Shown one piece after another: positions 29,103 to 37,721 of a stretch of 64,000 nucleotides of DNA. Position numbers and translations under genes: made by a program. The number at the start of each line of letters is the position of its first letter. Position 1 is the stretch's first letter. The notes below the pieces were generated by a model that was given only the letters and a program-made list of their open reading frames with translations, was not told the origin of the DNA and did not search any database. The stretch is from an uncultured Bacteroides sp. (GTDB lineage: Bacteria; Bacteroidota; Bacteroidia; Cytophagales; Cyclobacteriaceae), in assembly GCA_902168185.1 (NCBI GenBank), contig CABHOV010000047.1, positions 186,001-250,000 on the forward strand, written 5' to 3'.

Positions 29103-29807
29103 ATGAAAATTACAACTATCTTTGATGTGATGACAAAGATTGGCGCCAATATCAAAAAGATTCGAACGACCAAAGGGCTTAGCCAGCAGGCATTTGCTGA
29201 TCTATTTGCATTAACTAGAGGAAACATTTCATCATACGAGGAAAACCGAGCCGAGCCGAAAATTGAAACAGTAATTCAGATTGCCAACTATTTTAGCATA
29301 CCGCTAAATCAATTTATTACGCAAGTCCTTTCCATACATGAGATACTGAAATATAACGGAGATAAGTTAATTGAAGATGAAAATCACATCATCAATCTTC
29401 ATCTTAAGCAAGTGCCCTTCATCAATGACGCGATCTATATGAAATGTTGTTACCAGGAATTATCATTTCATGATTGGACCAACTTTCCAAAGTTGGTCTT
29501 ACCAGAAGTAAACAACCATAACATGCTTGCTTTGAGCTTCAATCCTAATATTCCTCATCACGAATCTCTTCCACAATATCAAATGAATGATGTGCTGATG
29601 TTCGAAGAGGTAACACAAGACAATATTCATCTCTGTCAACACAAAAAAGGTTTGTTTACCGCCGAGCACGAGATCATGATTGGTCAATATGAAATGAAGG
29701 ACGAAAAAATGGACCTTGTGTTAAATGATTTTAGAAGAGAGAGATTCGACTTCAAATTCGCCCGACGGTTTTGGAAATTATTTGCTTTATATCAGCACCA
29801 GAAATAG
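29103..29807 (+). CDS. XRE-family regulator with S24-like C-terminal domain
   Basis: The ATG at 29103 is chosen because a further upstream ATG (29055) would overlap the opposing promoter; 29130 is also possible. The 234-residue product has a lambda-repressor-type HTH (about residues 10-65: IGANIKKIRTTKGLSQQAFA, LFALTRGNISSYEENRAEPK). The C-terminal part reads like an S24/LexA-CI domain (MLALSFNPNIPHHESLPQYQ, MNDVLMFEEV), with no obvious Ser-Lys dyad, so probably a sensing or dimer domain without cleavage. It faces the PspA operon across 74 bp and is the likely regulator of it and of itself. Confidence 0.82.
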   Translation: MKITTIFDVMTKIGANIKKIRTTKGLSQQAFADLFALTRGNISSYEENRAEPKIETVIQIANYFSIPLNQFITQVLSIHEILKYNGDKLIEDENHIINLHLKQVPFINDAIYMKCCYQELSFHDWTNFPKLVLPEVNNHNMLALSFNPNIPHHESLPQYQMNDVLMFEEVTQDNIHLCQHKKGLFTAEHEIMIGQYEMKDEKMDLVLNDFRRERFDFKFARRFWKLFALYQHQK

Positions 29808-29913
29808 AGGCAGCGTCTAAGTAACTATGTAAGGTAAAATTGAATCTCAGGATTATCTTTAAGTCATACAAGTATATACATATCATTTAGTCTCGATACC
29901 TACTATAGAATCA

Positions 29914-31011
29914 TCACTTGCTTCTCTTTAACATTCGTTGTGCCAGTGAGGCAATATCTCTTGTTAGTTGTGTCGGGGAATGACAGTCGCAGTTGCTAAG
30001 GCCAATCACATAAATATCTTCACCCGGGATATATACCCCCATGGTTTTAAATCCGAATATACTTCCACCGTGCTCTCTGACAGGCGTCCCGTTCAGTTCT
30101 CTGATGTGCCAACCATAGCCATAGGTAAACTCTTCTCCGCTGGTTAATTTGTATTTGGAGAACGCTCTTTTTATAGTCCCAGCGCCAAGCAATTGATTTT
30201 TGTTTAATGCGTTCTGCCATTTCAGCATGTCTCCGGCGGTAGACATCAAGGAGCCCGATGAAAAGGGAACGCTAAAATTGATAACGGTTTTATTTACATA
30301 GCCATATTCCTTTTTATGGTATCCATAGGCCCTTCTTTTGATCACCCTCCTATCGGTGGCATAGTATGATTGCGTCATTCCAATTTTTTCGAAGATATAG
30401 TTCTTGATAAAACTCTCATAGGTATCACCCGAAACCAGTTCGATAATGTAGCCCAGAAGAATATATCCGGAGTTGTTATATTCAAACTTGGAGCCGGGAG
30501 CAAAATCAACAGGTTCATTCTTAAAGAAGTCTACCATCATTTTGGGAGTCATCTCCTGTTGAGAAATACTTGAAAGGGATTTCATCTTGGTAAAATCTTT
30601 GATTCCCGAAGTATGGGTCAACAACTGATGAATGGTGATTTTATCCCCGGACGGATAATCGGGTATATATTTGAGCACGGGATCACTCACTTTCAATTTA
30701 CCCTGCTCCTCCAGCATTAATATAGCAACAGCCGTGAACTGCTTGGTCATCGACCCCAATTGAAAAACATGGCCCGGGGTTAAATCAACATCTAGTTCCA
30801 GGTTCGCTTTACCAAACGCCCTCTGATAAACAGTTTTCCCATGCTGGGCTACCAGGAATACACCACCCGGGCCGTCTTTCTCGTTGAACTCGGTCAAAAT
30901 TAAACTGTCAATCCTGGACTCTAGACTTTGCGCAAAAACTATATTGAAAATTGAAACGATACTGGTTATCAGAAATACCAGCACGTAGATTCGGTTAAGC
31001 TTAGTGTTCAT
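29914..31011 (-). CDS. exported serine hydrolase, beta-lactamase/class C PBP family
   Basis: 365 residues with a signal peptide (about 8-28, ending FAQ). The catalytic SxxK is SMTK at 87-90; the second motif is YNN at 178-180; an HGG near 316 takes the place of the KTG triad. This is the serine beta-lactamase-like family (Pfam Beta-lactamase), which includes D-aminopeptidases, esterases and inactive relatives; beta-lactam resistance cannot be claimed from this. Processing and motifs indicate periplasmic action. The gene stands alone; CTATAGTA follows its stop after 7 nt. Confidence 0.92.
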   Translation of the reverse strand: MNTKLNRIYVLVFLITSIVSIFNIVFAQSLESRIDSLILTEFNEKDGPGGVFLVAQHGKTVYQRAFGKANLELDVDLTPGHVFQLGSMTKQFTAVAILMLEEQGKLKVSDPVLKYIPDYPSGDKITIHQLLTHTSGIKDFTKMKSLSSISQQEMTPKMMVDFFKNEPVDFAPGSKFEYNNSGYILLGYIIELVSGDTYESFIKNYIFEKIGMTQSYYATDRRVIKRRAYGYHKKEYGYVNKTVINFSVPFSSGSLMSTAGDMLKWQNALNKNQLLGAGTIKRAFSKYKLTSGEEFTYGYGWHIRELNGTPVREHGGSIFGFKTMGVYIPGEDIYVIGLSNCDCHSPTQLTRDIASLAQRMLKRSK

Positions 31012-31227
31012 TATTTAAAAAGATGTTTTGTATGATGTATGCTTGTTTACCGTGAGACACACACCGGAAACTGAATGTTGCAGTGATTACAGTTTTTTAC
31101 ATCTTCTGAAAGCAAAGTATATCAATAGGTACTGTTATACGAAATATAGAATTGCTCAAGGACGTTGGGGCATCCTTTTCGCCGAAGTCTCTTTGATTGG
31201 ATTATATATTATCACCTCAATTATATA

Positions 31228-31683
31228 TCATCCTGTGATTGCGCGTCCTTCCTTTATACGATGTGTTAAGGAATATTTAAACAGGCTGAAAAATGAACTT
31301 AGCAGATTTTCGTACAGACCAATCCGAAGTGTTTTTTGAAAAACAATAGCGACCTTGAGTGTAATGCTATTGAACTTTACAATTTCAATCTCATAGCTTC
31401 CGCACAGCGATGATTTTATAACGGTCAGGATCTTATTTTTATATATTTCAAAATCACCATGGTTTGACAAAATGAAATTCATATCAAATAAAAAAAATTC
31501 AGCATCATCGCCTCTCACTTCAACAGAAAAGACAAAGGATTCATTTTCTCCGACTTGGCAGTAGATATCATCTGATAGAATTTCAAACAACGTTATCCTA
31601 TTCGTCACCGCCAAAGAATCATAAATCTCCATGGATAATTGCCGGGTGTTAAGGTGACTGATATTTTGAAAATTTGGTTTCAT
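31228..31683 (-). CDS. hypothetical 151-residue protein
   Basis: An AT-rich gene for a soluble protein with no signal peptide. Alternating hydrophobic strands (FVFSVEVRGDDAEFFLFDMN) and a C-terminal amphipathic end (YENLLSSFFSLFKYSLTHRI) are visible. I recognise no family. It is last in a same-strand group with a 55-codon gene and a frameshifted gene, all of unlike composition to the flanking enzymes, suggesting an acquired set. TATATA abuts its stop codon. Confidence 0.6.
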   Translation of the reverse strand: MKPNFQNISHLNTRQLSMEIYDSLAVTNRITLFEILSDDIYCQVGENESFVFSVEVRGDDAEFFLFDMNFILSNHGDFEIYKNKILTVIKSSLCGSYEIEIVKFNSITLKVAIVFQKTLRIGLYENLLSSFFSLFKYSLTHRIKEGRAITG

Positions 31684-31710
31684 CGTTCCTAAAATGCTAT
31701 TTCTTTAATT

Positions 31711-31878
31711 TTATTTAAGAGCTTTCAACCACTCCTCTGCAGGTCTTATATAGTATATTAAATTATCAATACCATACACTGCAAAGCCGTAAAGCTCCTT
31801 GGCTATCAAAGAAAAGTTTGGATCATCGTCTTTGATTTCATCACCGGATATAGCCCCATGGCTGACGTTGTTCGTCAT
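31711..31878 (-). CDS. small hypothetical protein, 55 residues
   Basis: An open frame with ATG at 31878 and TAA at 31713-31711. The product (MTNNVSHGAISGDEIKDDDP, then LIAKELYGFAVYGIDNLIYY, EEWLKALK end) is acidic, with an amphipathic tail. It lies between two same-strand genes, 42 bp after one and 27 bp before the other. An in-frame stop precedes its ATG, so it is not simply the tail of the upstream gene. Real but unknown, or a remnant; uncertain. Confidence 0.4.
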   Translation of the reverse strand: MTNNVSHGAISGDEIKDDDPNFSLIAKELYGFAVYGIDNLIYYIRPAEEWLKALK

Positions 31879-31920
31879 CTAGTCCTGCCCGATATGACCT
31901 ATAGCTTTTTCGGCTTGTTG

Positions 31921-32642
31921 TCAATCACACAACACCGTCACCGGATATTTTTTTAGCCGGAATGCTTTTGCGTGCCCGTCTAAGTCACGGAAAATGGAGT
32001 CAATTTTCTCAAAGGTACTGACGTATCCAAACATCATACTTCGCTTGAGCCCTTCAACGACTTTGAGCGATCCTACCTTTTCAAATTTATTATTGAACTT
32101 CTCAAAGTCTTTATGATTAATGGCTAACTGAAATAATCCAAAAAAGTAATTTCCCGCTTCGTAGTTCCATACTCGCTCGATACCCGGTTGACGCTCCTTT
32201 ATTAGCTCGCTAGTGTATGCGCTCTCGATCTGCCCGCCAAGAATGTGTTTTTCCATTAAGTCCTCAACAGTCGGTTTTTTATCCGAGTTAAAGGTAGTCG
32301 CCACCAATATATAGTCGCATTGTCGGGGTTGCTGTTGTATGGCGATACAAATGGCAGCAGCATATTTCCCATTGGCAAGCTGGAAGGTCAGTGCCTGGTC
32401 CGGGCTAAGGTGTAAATTGGTTGTTTCAATCATGGGGCTGTCAGCATCAATTTTGCTCCATCGTGGCCATTGTCTAAGAGGGCTGTATACAGCACCAACC
32501 TGTATACCACCCCCCCGAATGTCCATGTGTTAAACGAAGATAATATTTTTAGCCATGTGCAATCCATCGGCATGAAATATATAGCACCTACTAACTCTTG
32601 TTTATATACCTCCATATCAGTCTCAAGACCAGGATAAATCAC
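31921..32642 (-). pseudogene. unknown gene interrupted by a frameshift at a G7 tract
   Basis: Two frames join at a run of seven G (C7 at 32510-32516 on the plus strand). The first frame starts at GTG 32642 or ATG 32615 and reads up to NTWTFGG; the second carries on as GIQVGAVYSPLRQWPRWSKI to the stop at 31921. Adding one G would fuse them into a single protein of about 240 residues. The product has no signal or motif I recognise (late part YFFGLFQLAINHKDFEKFNN, VEGLKRSMMFGYVSTFEKID). It could be a decayed gene, a phase-variable gene switched off, or a sequencing error in the homopolymer. Confidence 0.65.
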
Positions 32643-32692
32643 TCCTTACAGAGCTAAACGTTTGATCACAAAAAACAGAATATATATAGCCA

Positions 32693-35104
32693 TTATTCTG
32701 ATCGCAACCACCGAACTGGACTTGCCAGCGCTGCCCGCAGTGCCTGAACGCCGATCGTGAGCACCGCCAGGCAAAGCGCAGCAAGACCCGTGACAACGAA
32801 TATCAGCCATGAGAGTTCAATTTTATAGGCAAACTCTGACAGCCATTCATCCATAGCGTACCAGGCCAGCGGCGAGGCGATCACAACGGCTAGTATCACA
32901 AGAATAGCAAAGTCACGGCACAGCAGCCGTATTATGCTTATAACAGATGCACCGAGCACTTTGCGGATTCCTACCTCCTTGGTCCGGTTCGCCGTAGTGA
33001 GCGAGGCAAGCCCAAATAAACCCAGGCAGGCCAGAAAAATACAGACATTACCCGCAGCGCCGATGATACTGGCCCACCGTTCTTCTGCCCGATAGAATGC
33101 ATCAAATTTCTGATCCAGGAAACTATATCGGAACGGTAGATCAGGTGCTGTTTTCTTCCACGCCGACTCCACCAATTGGAGGCCTTCGGGATGACCTGGC
33201 TTTAGCTTGACAAAGAATGAAGAGGGCTTAAACTCCGCAGGTTGTACAAACCATTGTGACCGCACTTTGCGCTTGAGGTCTTCATAGTGAAAATCACGTG
33301 CAACACCGATGATCGTATGGGGAGGACTATCTTTTCTGAAGCTTGGTACCTGCATGCCCACCGCCTTTTCAGGAGTAGTGTTCAGGGCGCTGACAAGCGT
33401 TTCATTGACAATGACGGCATGGACGGTATCCGAGGTTAGCAGCGCGTTGAAATTGCGTCCGGCAACAAGGTCTATGCCCATCGCCTCCAGGAAGTTTGCC
33501 TCTACCGGGTACTCGATAACAGTTTCCGCTCTGCCATTGAGATCACATCTTCCGCCCATTTGCCCTTCATCGGCTCCCAGGCCGATCGAAGACGCGGTGA
33601 TGGCACCAACGGACGTCTGAGCCTGGAGGAACTGGCAGAACCGCTTATAGTCGGCCCCTTGAGCGGCAACCATGACTACCTGTTCTTTTTCAAAGCCAAG
33701 GTCCTTCGTGTGCATAAAAGAGAGTTGTCGCAGGATCACCACCGTGGCAATGATGAGACCGACCGACAACACGAACTGAAAGGTTACCAGGGATCGGGTG
33801 AAGAAGTTTGAGCCGGCCAGGCGGATCTTATTTTTTAAGATCTCAACCGGCTTAAGTGCCGACAGTATCAGCGCCGGATAACTTCCTGCCAGTACACCGG
33901 TGACCATGACGGTTGCCACCAGCAGAGCGATCATTTCGGGATACTGCTCAAAGGAAAGCGTAAGCGATCGCCCTGAAACTTCATTAAAAAATGGCAACAG
34001 CACCTGGGCAATGCCCAGCCCGAGTAAGGCCGAACACAGCGTAAGCAGCATGGACTCAGAGAGGAATTGAAAGATCAGTTGCTTTCTGCGGCCTCCTGAA
34101 ATTTTGCGCGCCCCTACCTCCTTGGACCTCCTGACAGAACCCCCAATGGAGAGGATAATGAAGTTAATACAGGCAATGGCCAGCACCCCACCAGAAATAC
34201 TGATCAATATCCATATATTTTTCGGATCAGATGCTCCCGAATCGATGGTGGTGTTGGTGTGAACATCGGCCAAGGGCTGTAACCCATAGCCGCTTGGTAT
34301 TGTTCCTTTTCCATCCCAGAGTTGTTGTTTCTTTAAATCAGTTGCTTCACCAGGAAAATAGACTTTGCGAAATGCAGCCAGTCGCCCGCGATCATCCATC
34401 AGGGTGCTGCCGGGACGAAGCAGTACATATACCGAAATACCAATAGTCATCGTCCAACTGCTGGCACTTTCCCGGCCCCACGGCGTACTGAGAACCCGAT
34501 CAAAACTTCCCAGCATATCAAACCGAATAGTTGAATTAGGGGGCAGGTCTTCGGCCACTCCCGTTATGACAAAAGGTTTATACTCTTCGTTTTCCCGTAT
34601 CTCTATTTGCCTACCCAGCACGTCCGTGGTTCCAAAAAACTGCAGGGCTTTCGAGCGCGTGAGCACGATACTGGCAGGATCGTTCAGAGCCTTGGAAGCA
34701 TCTCCCGCCAGGAGCGGAAATGTAAATACAGTCAGGATCTGTCTGTCGGCGAAGGTGAGTTTTGCAGATTGTAATTTACCTTCCACCCGAACCAGCGACT
34801 CACCAGGCTCCTGGATGCGAACAAAATTATCAACGTCCGGTAGGTCACTCTTCATGGCCGGACCGATCGGGGTAGCAGATGCCGTTGCACTCCCCTGCCG
34901 CCCGGTAAATTTCCACCATTCGTATACCCGGTAAATATGATCGCCCTTCGTATGAAAACGATCATAGCTAAACTCGTGAACGGCGTATAGCAGGAACAAA
35001 CTAAAACAGGCAAGTCCCAGGGAAAGTCCCAGAACATTGATGAAGGTCAACATTTTTTGCCGCTCGAGATTTCGAAGGGCAACTTTGATGTAGTGTAAAA
35101 TCAT
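32693..35104 (-). CDS. MacB/FtsX-type ABC transporter permease
   Basis: 803 residues in the Bacteroidota two-domain layout: N-terminal helix (about 20-42, VLGLSLGLACFSLFLLY), a periplasmic MacB_PCD domain, an FtsX block with three helices (about 285-420), a second periplasmic domain (about 440-670) and a C-terminal FtsX block opened by RTKEVGIRKVLGAS. Such permeases work with a LolD-like ATPase to move lipids, lipoproteins or antimicrobial peptides; no ATPase gene is adjacent, so the partner is elsewhere. TATATATA follows the stop after 4 nt. Confidence 0.93.
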   Translation of the reverse strand: MILHYIKVALRNLERQKMLTFINVLGLSLGLACFSLFLLYAVHEFSYDRFHTKGDHIYRVYEWWKFTGRQGSATASATPIGPAMKSDLPDVDNFVRIQEPGESLVRVEGKLQSAKLTFADRQILTVFTFPLLAGDASKALNDPASIVLTRSKALQFFGTTDVLGRQIEIRENEEYKPFVITGVAEDLPPNSTIRFDMLGSFDRVLSTPWGRESASSWTMTIGISVYVLLRPGSTLMDDRGRLAAFRKVYFPGEATDLKKQQLWDGKGTIPSGYGLQPLADVHTNTTIDSGASDPKNIWILISISGGVLAIACINFIILSIGGSVRRSKEVGARKISGGRRKQLIFQFLSESMLLTLCSALLGLGIAQVLLPFFNEVSGRSLTLSFEQYPEMIALLVATVMVTGVLAGSYPALILSALKPVEILKNKIRLAGSNFFTRSLVTFQFVLSVGLIIATVVILRQLSFMHTKDLGFEKEQVVMVAAQGADYKRFCQFLQAQTSVGAITASSIGLGADEGQMGGRCDLNGRAETVIEYPVEANFLEAMGIDLVAGRNFNALLTSDTVHAVIVNETLVSALNTTPEKAVGMQVPSFRKDSPPHTIIGVARDFHYEDLKRKVRSQWFVQPAEFKPSSFFVKLKPGHPEGLQLVESAWKKTAPDLPFRYSFLDQKFDAFYRAEERWASIIGAAGNVCIFLACLGLFGLASLTTANRTKEVGIRKVLGASVISIIRLLCRDFAILVILAVVIASPLAWYAMDEWLSEFAYKIELSWLIFVVTGLAALCLAVLTIGVQALRAALASPVRWLRSE

Positions 35105-35663
35105 ACGCCGTGTTTTAAGCTGTTCAAGATTGCCTTATACAATAAGGTTGCCATACAAAAACTAGCAATAAGGCACTGATTCATCGATGTATCTTTTAGA
35201 GCAAGGTCGCATGCGAACAGGTATGTTCGCTGGCAGACGGTTTTTACAGGGAAGTAAATTTTTGTCGGGAGTGTGATCAAGATATATACAGGTTTGATAA
35301 GTTTTTTCGAATACACGCAAGTCATCTCCATAAGCGCGGTTTCAGACAACAATTGGCCGATGCGACTATGTATACTGTATTTTGAGACGTTTGCATTGCT
35401 TCAATATGCCGACAAGACTTTTGCTTTCATACTTCCTTCACAAGCGCTGTTTTGACTACTATTTTGTCATTACCATCTTCTCTTTTTGCCCTGGAAGGTT
35501 CTTTATACTTGCCGGACGAACTAGCTTGGGTTACACCTCATGTAGTTGCATGGAATATTAGGTCAATCAATTCTTCAAGAAAGCATTGCCCATGCAGTCA
35601 GACGCAAAGGGAATATAGGAGGGGCCGATTAGAGATGTTAAAGCACACACAATCAGAAAAGTC
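35105..35663. other. 559-bp intergenic region between divergent permease and sensor genes
   Basis: Holds the 5' regions of two divergent genes. I see no convincing gene; short frames here have no family-like text. TATTTTG near 35460 is one base short of a -7 box. No operator-like palindrome stood out. Confidence 0.55.
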
Positions 35664-37244
35664 ATGAAATTATTATCGTTTATCAGAAAAAGAAGCATTG
35701 CCGGCGTGATCACCGTGGTATCACTGCTGCTCATTATCAATGCGGGGTTGATCTATTATAACAAGACCATCATCGTACGCAACACCGCTATTATACAAAA
35801 ATCAGATCTGATCGGCTCTCAGGTTGGTCTGCTGGTATACGAGCTGTTGCATAACCTCGAAATGGGGATAAGAGGATACGGTGTTACCAAAGACACAAAC
35901 TTACTTAGTCCCGCCCTGGATGCGATAAATGTGGCTGATGACAGGTTCGGCGAGATCAAAATGGCGTTGGATAGTCAGCAATATGATCCAACGCAGCTTG
36001 GGGATTTACATAAAGCATATAAAGAATATATAAACTATGTTCTGGAGATGAAAAGAGTAGCTGACCTGGACAGCATGCAGAGATTCAAGGAAATGATAAA
36101 AGAAGACAGGGGTTTACAGGTATTTATGAAATGGATCGAAAAAGGACTTCCCATCATTGAATATGAAAAAGCGCTAAAAGCTAAAGCAAACATTGAGTAC
36201 CAGTCCGCTGTGAACAACAACCTATACCTGCAGGTATTTATCCTGCTGATAGGCTTGCCTACGCTTGGTTATGTAATCTACAAGATCCAAAGCGATGAAC
36301 GGCAACGACTCTCGTTGCTTGTAAAACTGGAGGAGAATAACCGAAGGTATATCTTTAATCCAGGCACTGAGGTTGTAGTCACGAACCCCGAACACGTAAT
36401 CGGAAATTCTATTGTAAATCTTCAGCAGGCAAGTGAGTTCATTGAAAATATTTCTGAAGGTAAATATACCGCCCAATGGACCGGACTCAGTGAGGCTAAT
36501 CAGGAGCTTAATAAAACCAGTCTTGCCGGACGACTCACCAACATGCGCGCGCAGTTAGAACAGATGAAGCGTGAGGAAGAGCGCAGGCTGTGGACCAATG
36601 AAGGGCTCACGAATTTTTCTGAGATCGTGCGTAATCATCAAAGTAATTTGACAGAATTAACAACCAAGGTAATTCAGTTTCTTACACAATATCTTGGCGC
36701 CCAACAAGGAGGTCTGTTTGTCTTGCGTGAAGACGAAACCGGTCCATACCTCGACCTCACCGCCTGCTTTGCATTCGACCGAAAGAAATTTGCAGAGCGT
36801 AGAATAGATATTGGCGTAGGACTTATTGGCCAGGCGTACCTGGAAGGAGAAACGACCTTGCTCACAAAATTACCGCAAGGGTATACCTATATAACATCCG
36901 GTATGGGACAAACGACACCTACTTGCCTGGTAATTGTTCCCATGAAATACAACGGCAAAATAGAAGCGATCGTTGAAATCGCTGGTCTGGAAAAATTTGA
37001 AGACTATCAAATCGCTTTCCTGGAGAAAGCCGGTGAGTTCGTGGCTTCTGCACTGCAAGGTGTACGTACTACAGAAAAAATGCAGGAATTACTCCTGGTC
37101 TCTCAACGGCAGACAGAAGAGATGCGTGCCACCGAAGAAGAACTGCGTCAGAACCTGGAAGAGTTGCAGGCGACACAGGAAGCAATGGCTCGTAAGCAGG
37201 AAGAAATGAATCGCATGCATAGTCATGAAAATCGAACGAACTAA
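35664..37244 (+). CDS. membrane CHASE3-GAF sensor protein without kinase domain
   Basis: 526 residues. A membrane helix at about 11-33 is followed by a CHASE3-like periplasmic helical domain (about 35-190; LEMGIRGYGVTKDTNLLSPA is its signature), a second helix (about 190-207), a linker, a GAF domain (about 310-470; FLTQYLGAQQGGLFVL, VGVGLIGQAYLEGE) and a C-terminal coiled coil (MRATEEELRQNLEELQATQE). In Cytophagales, such proteins usually go on into PAS and histidine-kinase domains after this coiled coil; here a stop and a strong terminator follow, so it ends without a transmitter. It may partner another kinase, or be a signalling scaffold. Confidence 0.88.
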   Translation: MKLLSFIRKRSIAGVITVVSLLLIINAGLIYYNKTIIVRNTAIIQKSDLIGSQVGLLVYELLHNLEMGIRGYGVTKDTNLLSPALDAINVADDRFGEIKMALDSQQYDPTQLGDLHKAYKEYINYVLEMKRVADLDSMQRFKEMIKEDRGLQVFMKWIEKGLPIIEYEKALKAKANIEYQSAVNNNLYLQVFILLIGLPTLGYVIYKIQSDERQRLSLLVKLEENNRRYIFNPGTEVVVTNPEHVIGNSIVNLQQASEFIENISEGKYTAQWTGLSEANQELNKTSLAGRLTNMRAQLEQMKREEERRLWTNEGLTNFSEIVRNHQSNLTELTTKVIQFLTQYLGAQQGGLFVLREDETGPYLDLTACFAFDRKKFAERRIDIGVGLIGQAYLEGETTLLTKLPQGYTYITSGMGQTTPTCLVIVPMKYNGKIEAIVEIAGLEKFEDYQIAFLEKAGEFVASALQGVRTTEKMQELLLVSQRQTEEMRATEEELRQNLEELQATQEAMARKQEEMNRMHSHENRTN

Positions 37245-37284
37245 AAATTACGACAGCGATACATCGCTATAATTCAAACGAGTC

Positions 37285-37317
37285 AAAAAAGCTTGCGGAT
37301 TCTCTGCAAGTTTTTTT
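37285..37317 (+). terminator. Rho-independent terminator of the sensor gene
   Basis: CTTGC (37292-37296) pairs with GCAAG (37306-37310) around a 9-nt loop, extended by A/T pairs, and is followed by seven T (37311-37317). It lies 41 bp after the sensor stop. Confidence 0.85.
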
Positions 37318-37543
37318 GTTTTCAAAATGGACATAACCAGAGGCAATCCGTCAAGGAACAACTATATATTCGACTTAGGCATCATCTCCTCGCCCCAATT
37401 GCCCGCCACAATTAACCATGGACATCTTGGATTGGAGTATTTCCACCACGCAAGTGAGGATTACTTTCTATACAATTTCAAATATACTCTGCCTGCGTTG
37501 GGTGGTACTATATTAGAGCCTGTGCACAAAAACGATAACAAAT

Positions 37544-37657
37544 ATGGAACTTACAATAATCCTGGTAATCGTCCTGGCAATTGGTGCATTTGTCTGGATG
37601 GGATATAATGGCAGCAAAAACAGTAAAAACAATCCGACCAATAATTCTAACCGGTAG
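37544..37657 (+). CDS. 37-residue single-helix membrane protein
   Basis: ATG 37544 to TAG 37655 encodes MELTIILVIVLAIGAFVWMG followed by a polar tail of Lys, Asn and Ser. One strong N-terminal membrane helix plus a short basic tail is typical of bacterial small membrane proteins. A longer frame on the same strand (37327-37608) overlaps it but has no family-like composition. The stop runs straight into TATATATAGT. It precedes the membrane-anchored SDR gene by 64 bp and may be co-transcribed. Function unknown. Confidence 0.5.
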   Translation: MELTIILVIVLAIGAFVWMGYNGSKNSKNNPTNNSNR

Positions 37658-37721
37658 TATATATAGTCGCCACCTGCGATCCTTCTGAAATATATGTTGT
37701 ACTGTCCTCAAGGTAATTTCT

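Noticed and set aside
29914-31011. Calling the serine hydrolase a beta-lactamase resistance gene
   Set aside because: The SxxK, YxN and HGG pattern covers many esterases and peptidases; nothing points to a clinical beta-lactamase.
35452-35667. 71-codon frame just before the sensor gene
   Set aside because: It overlaps the sensor start region and has low-information text; better explained as chance.
37327-37608. 93-codon frame between the sensor terminator and the SDR gene
   Set aside because: Composition looks random; the overlapping 37-codon membrane protein frame is more protein-like.
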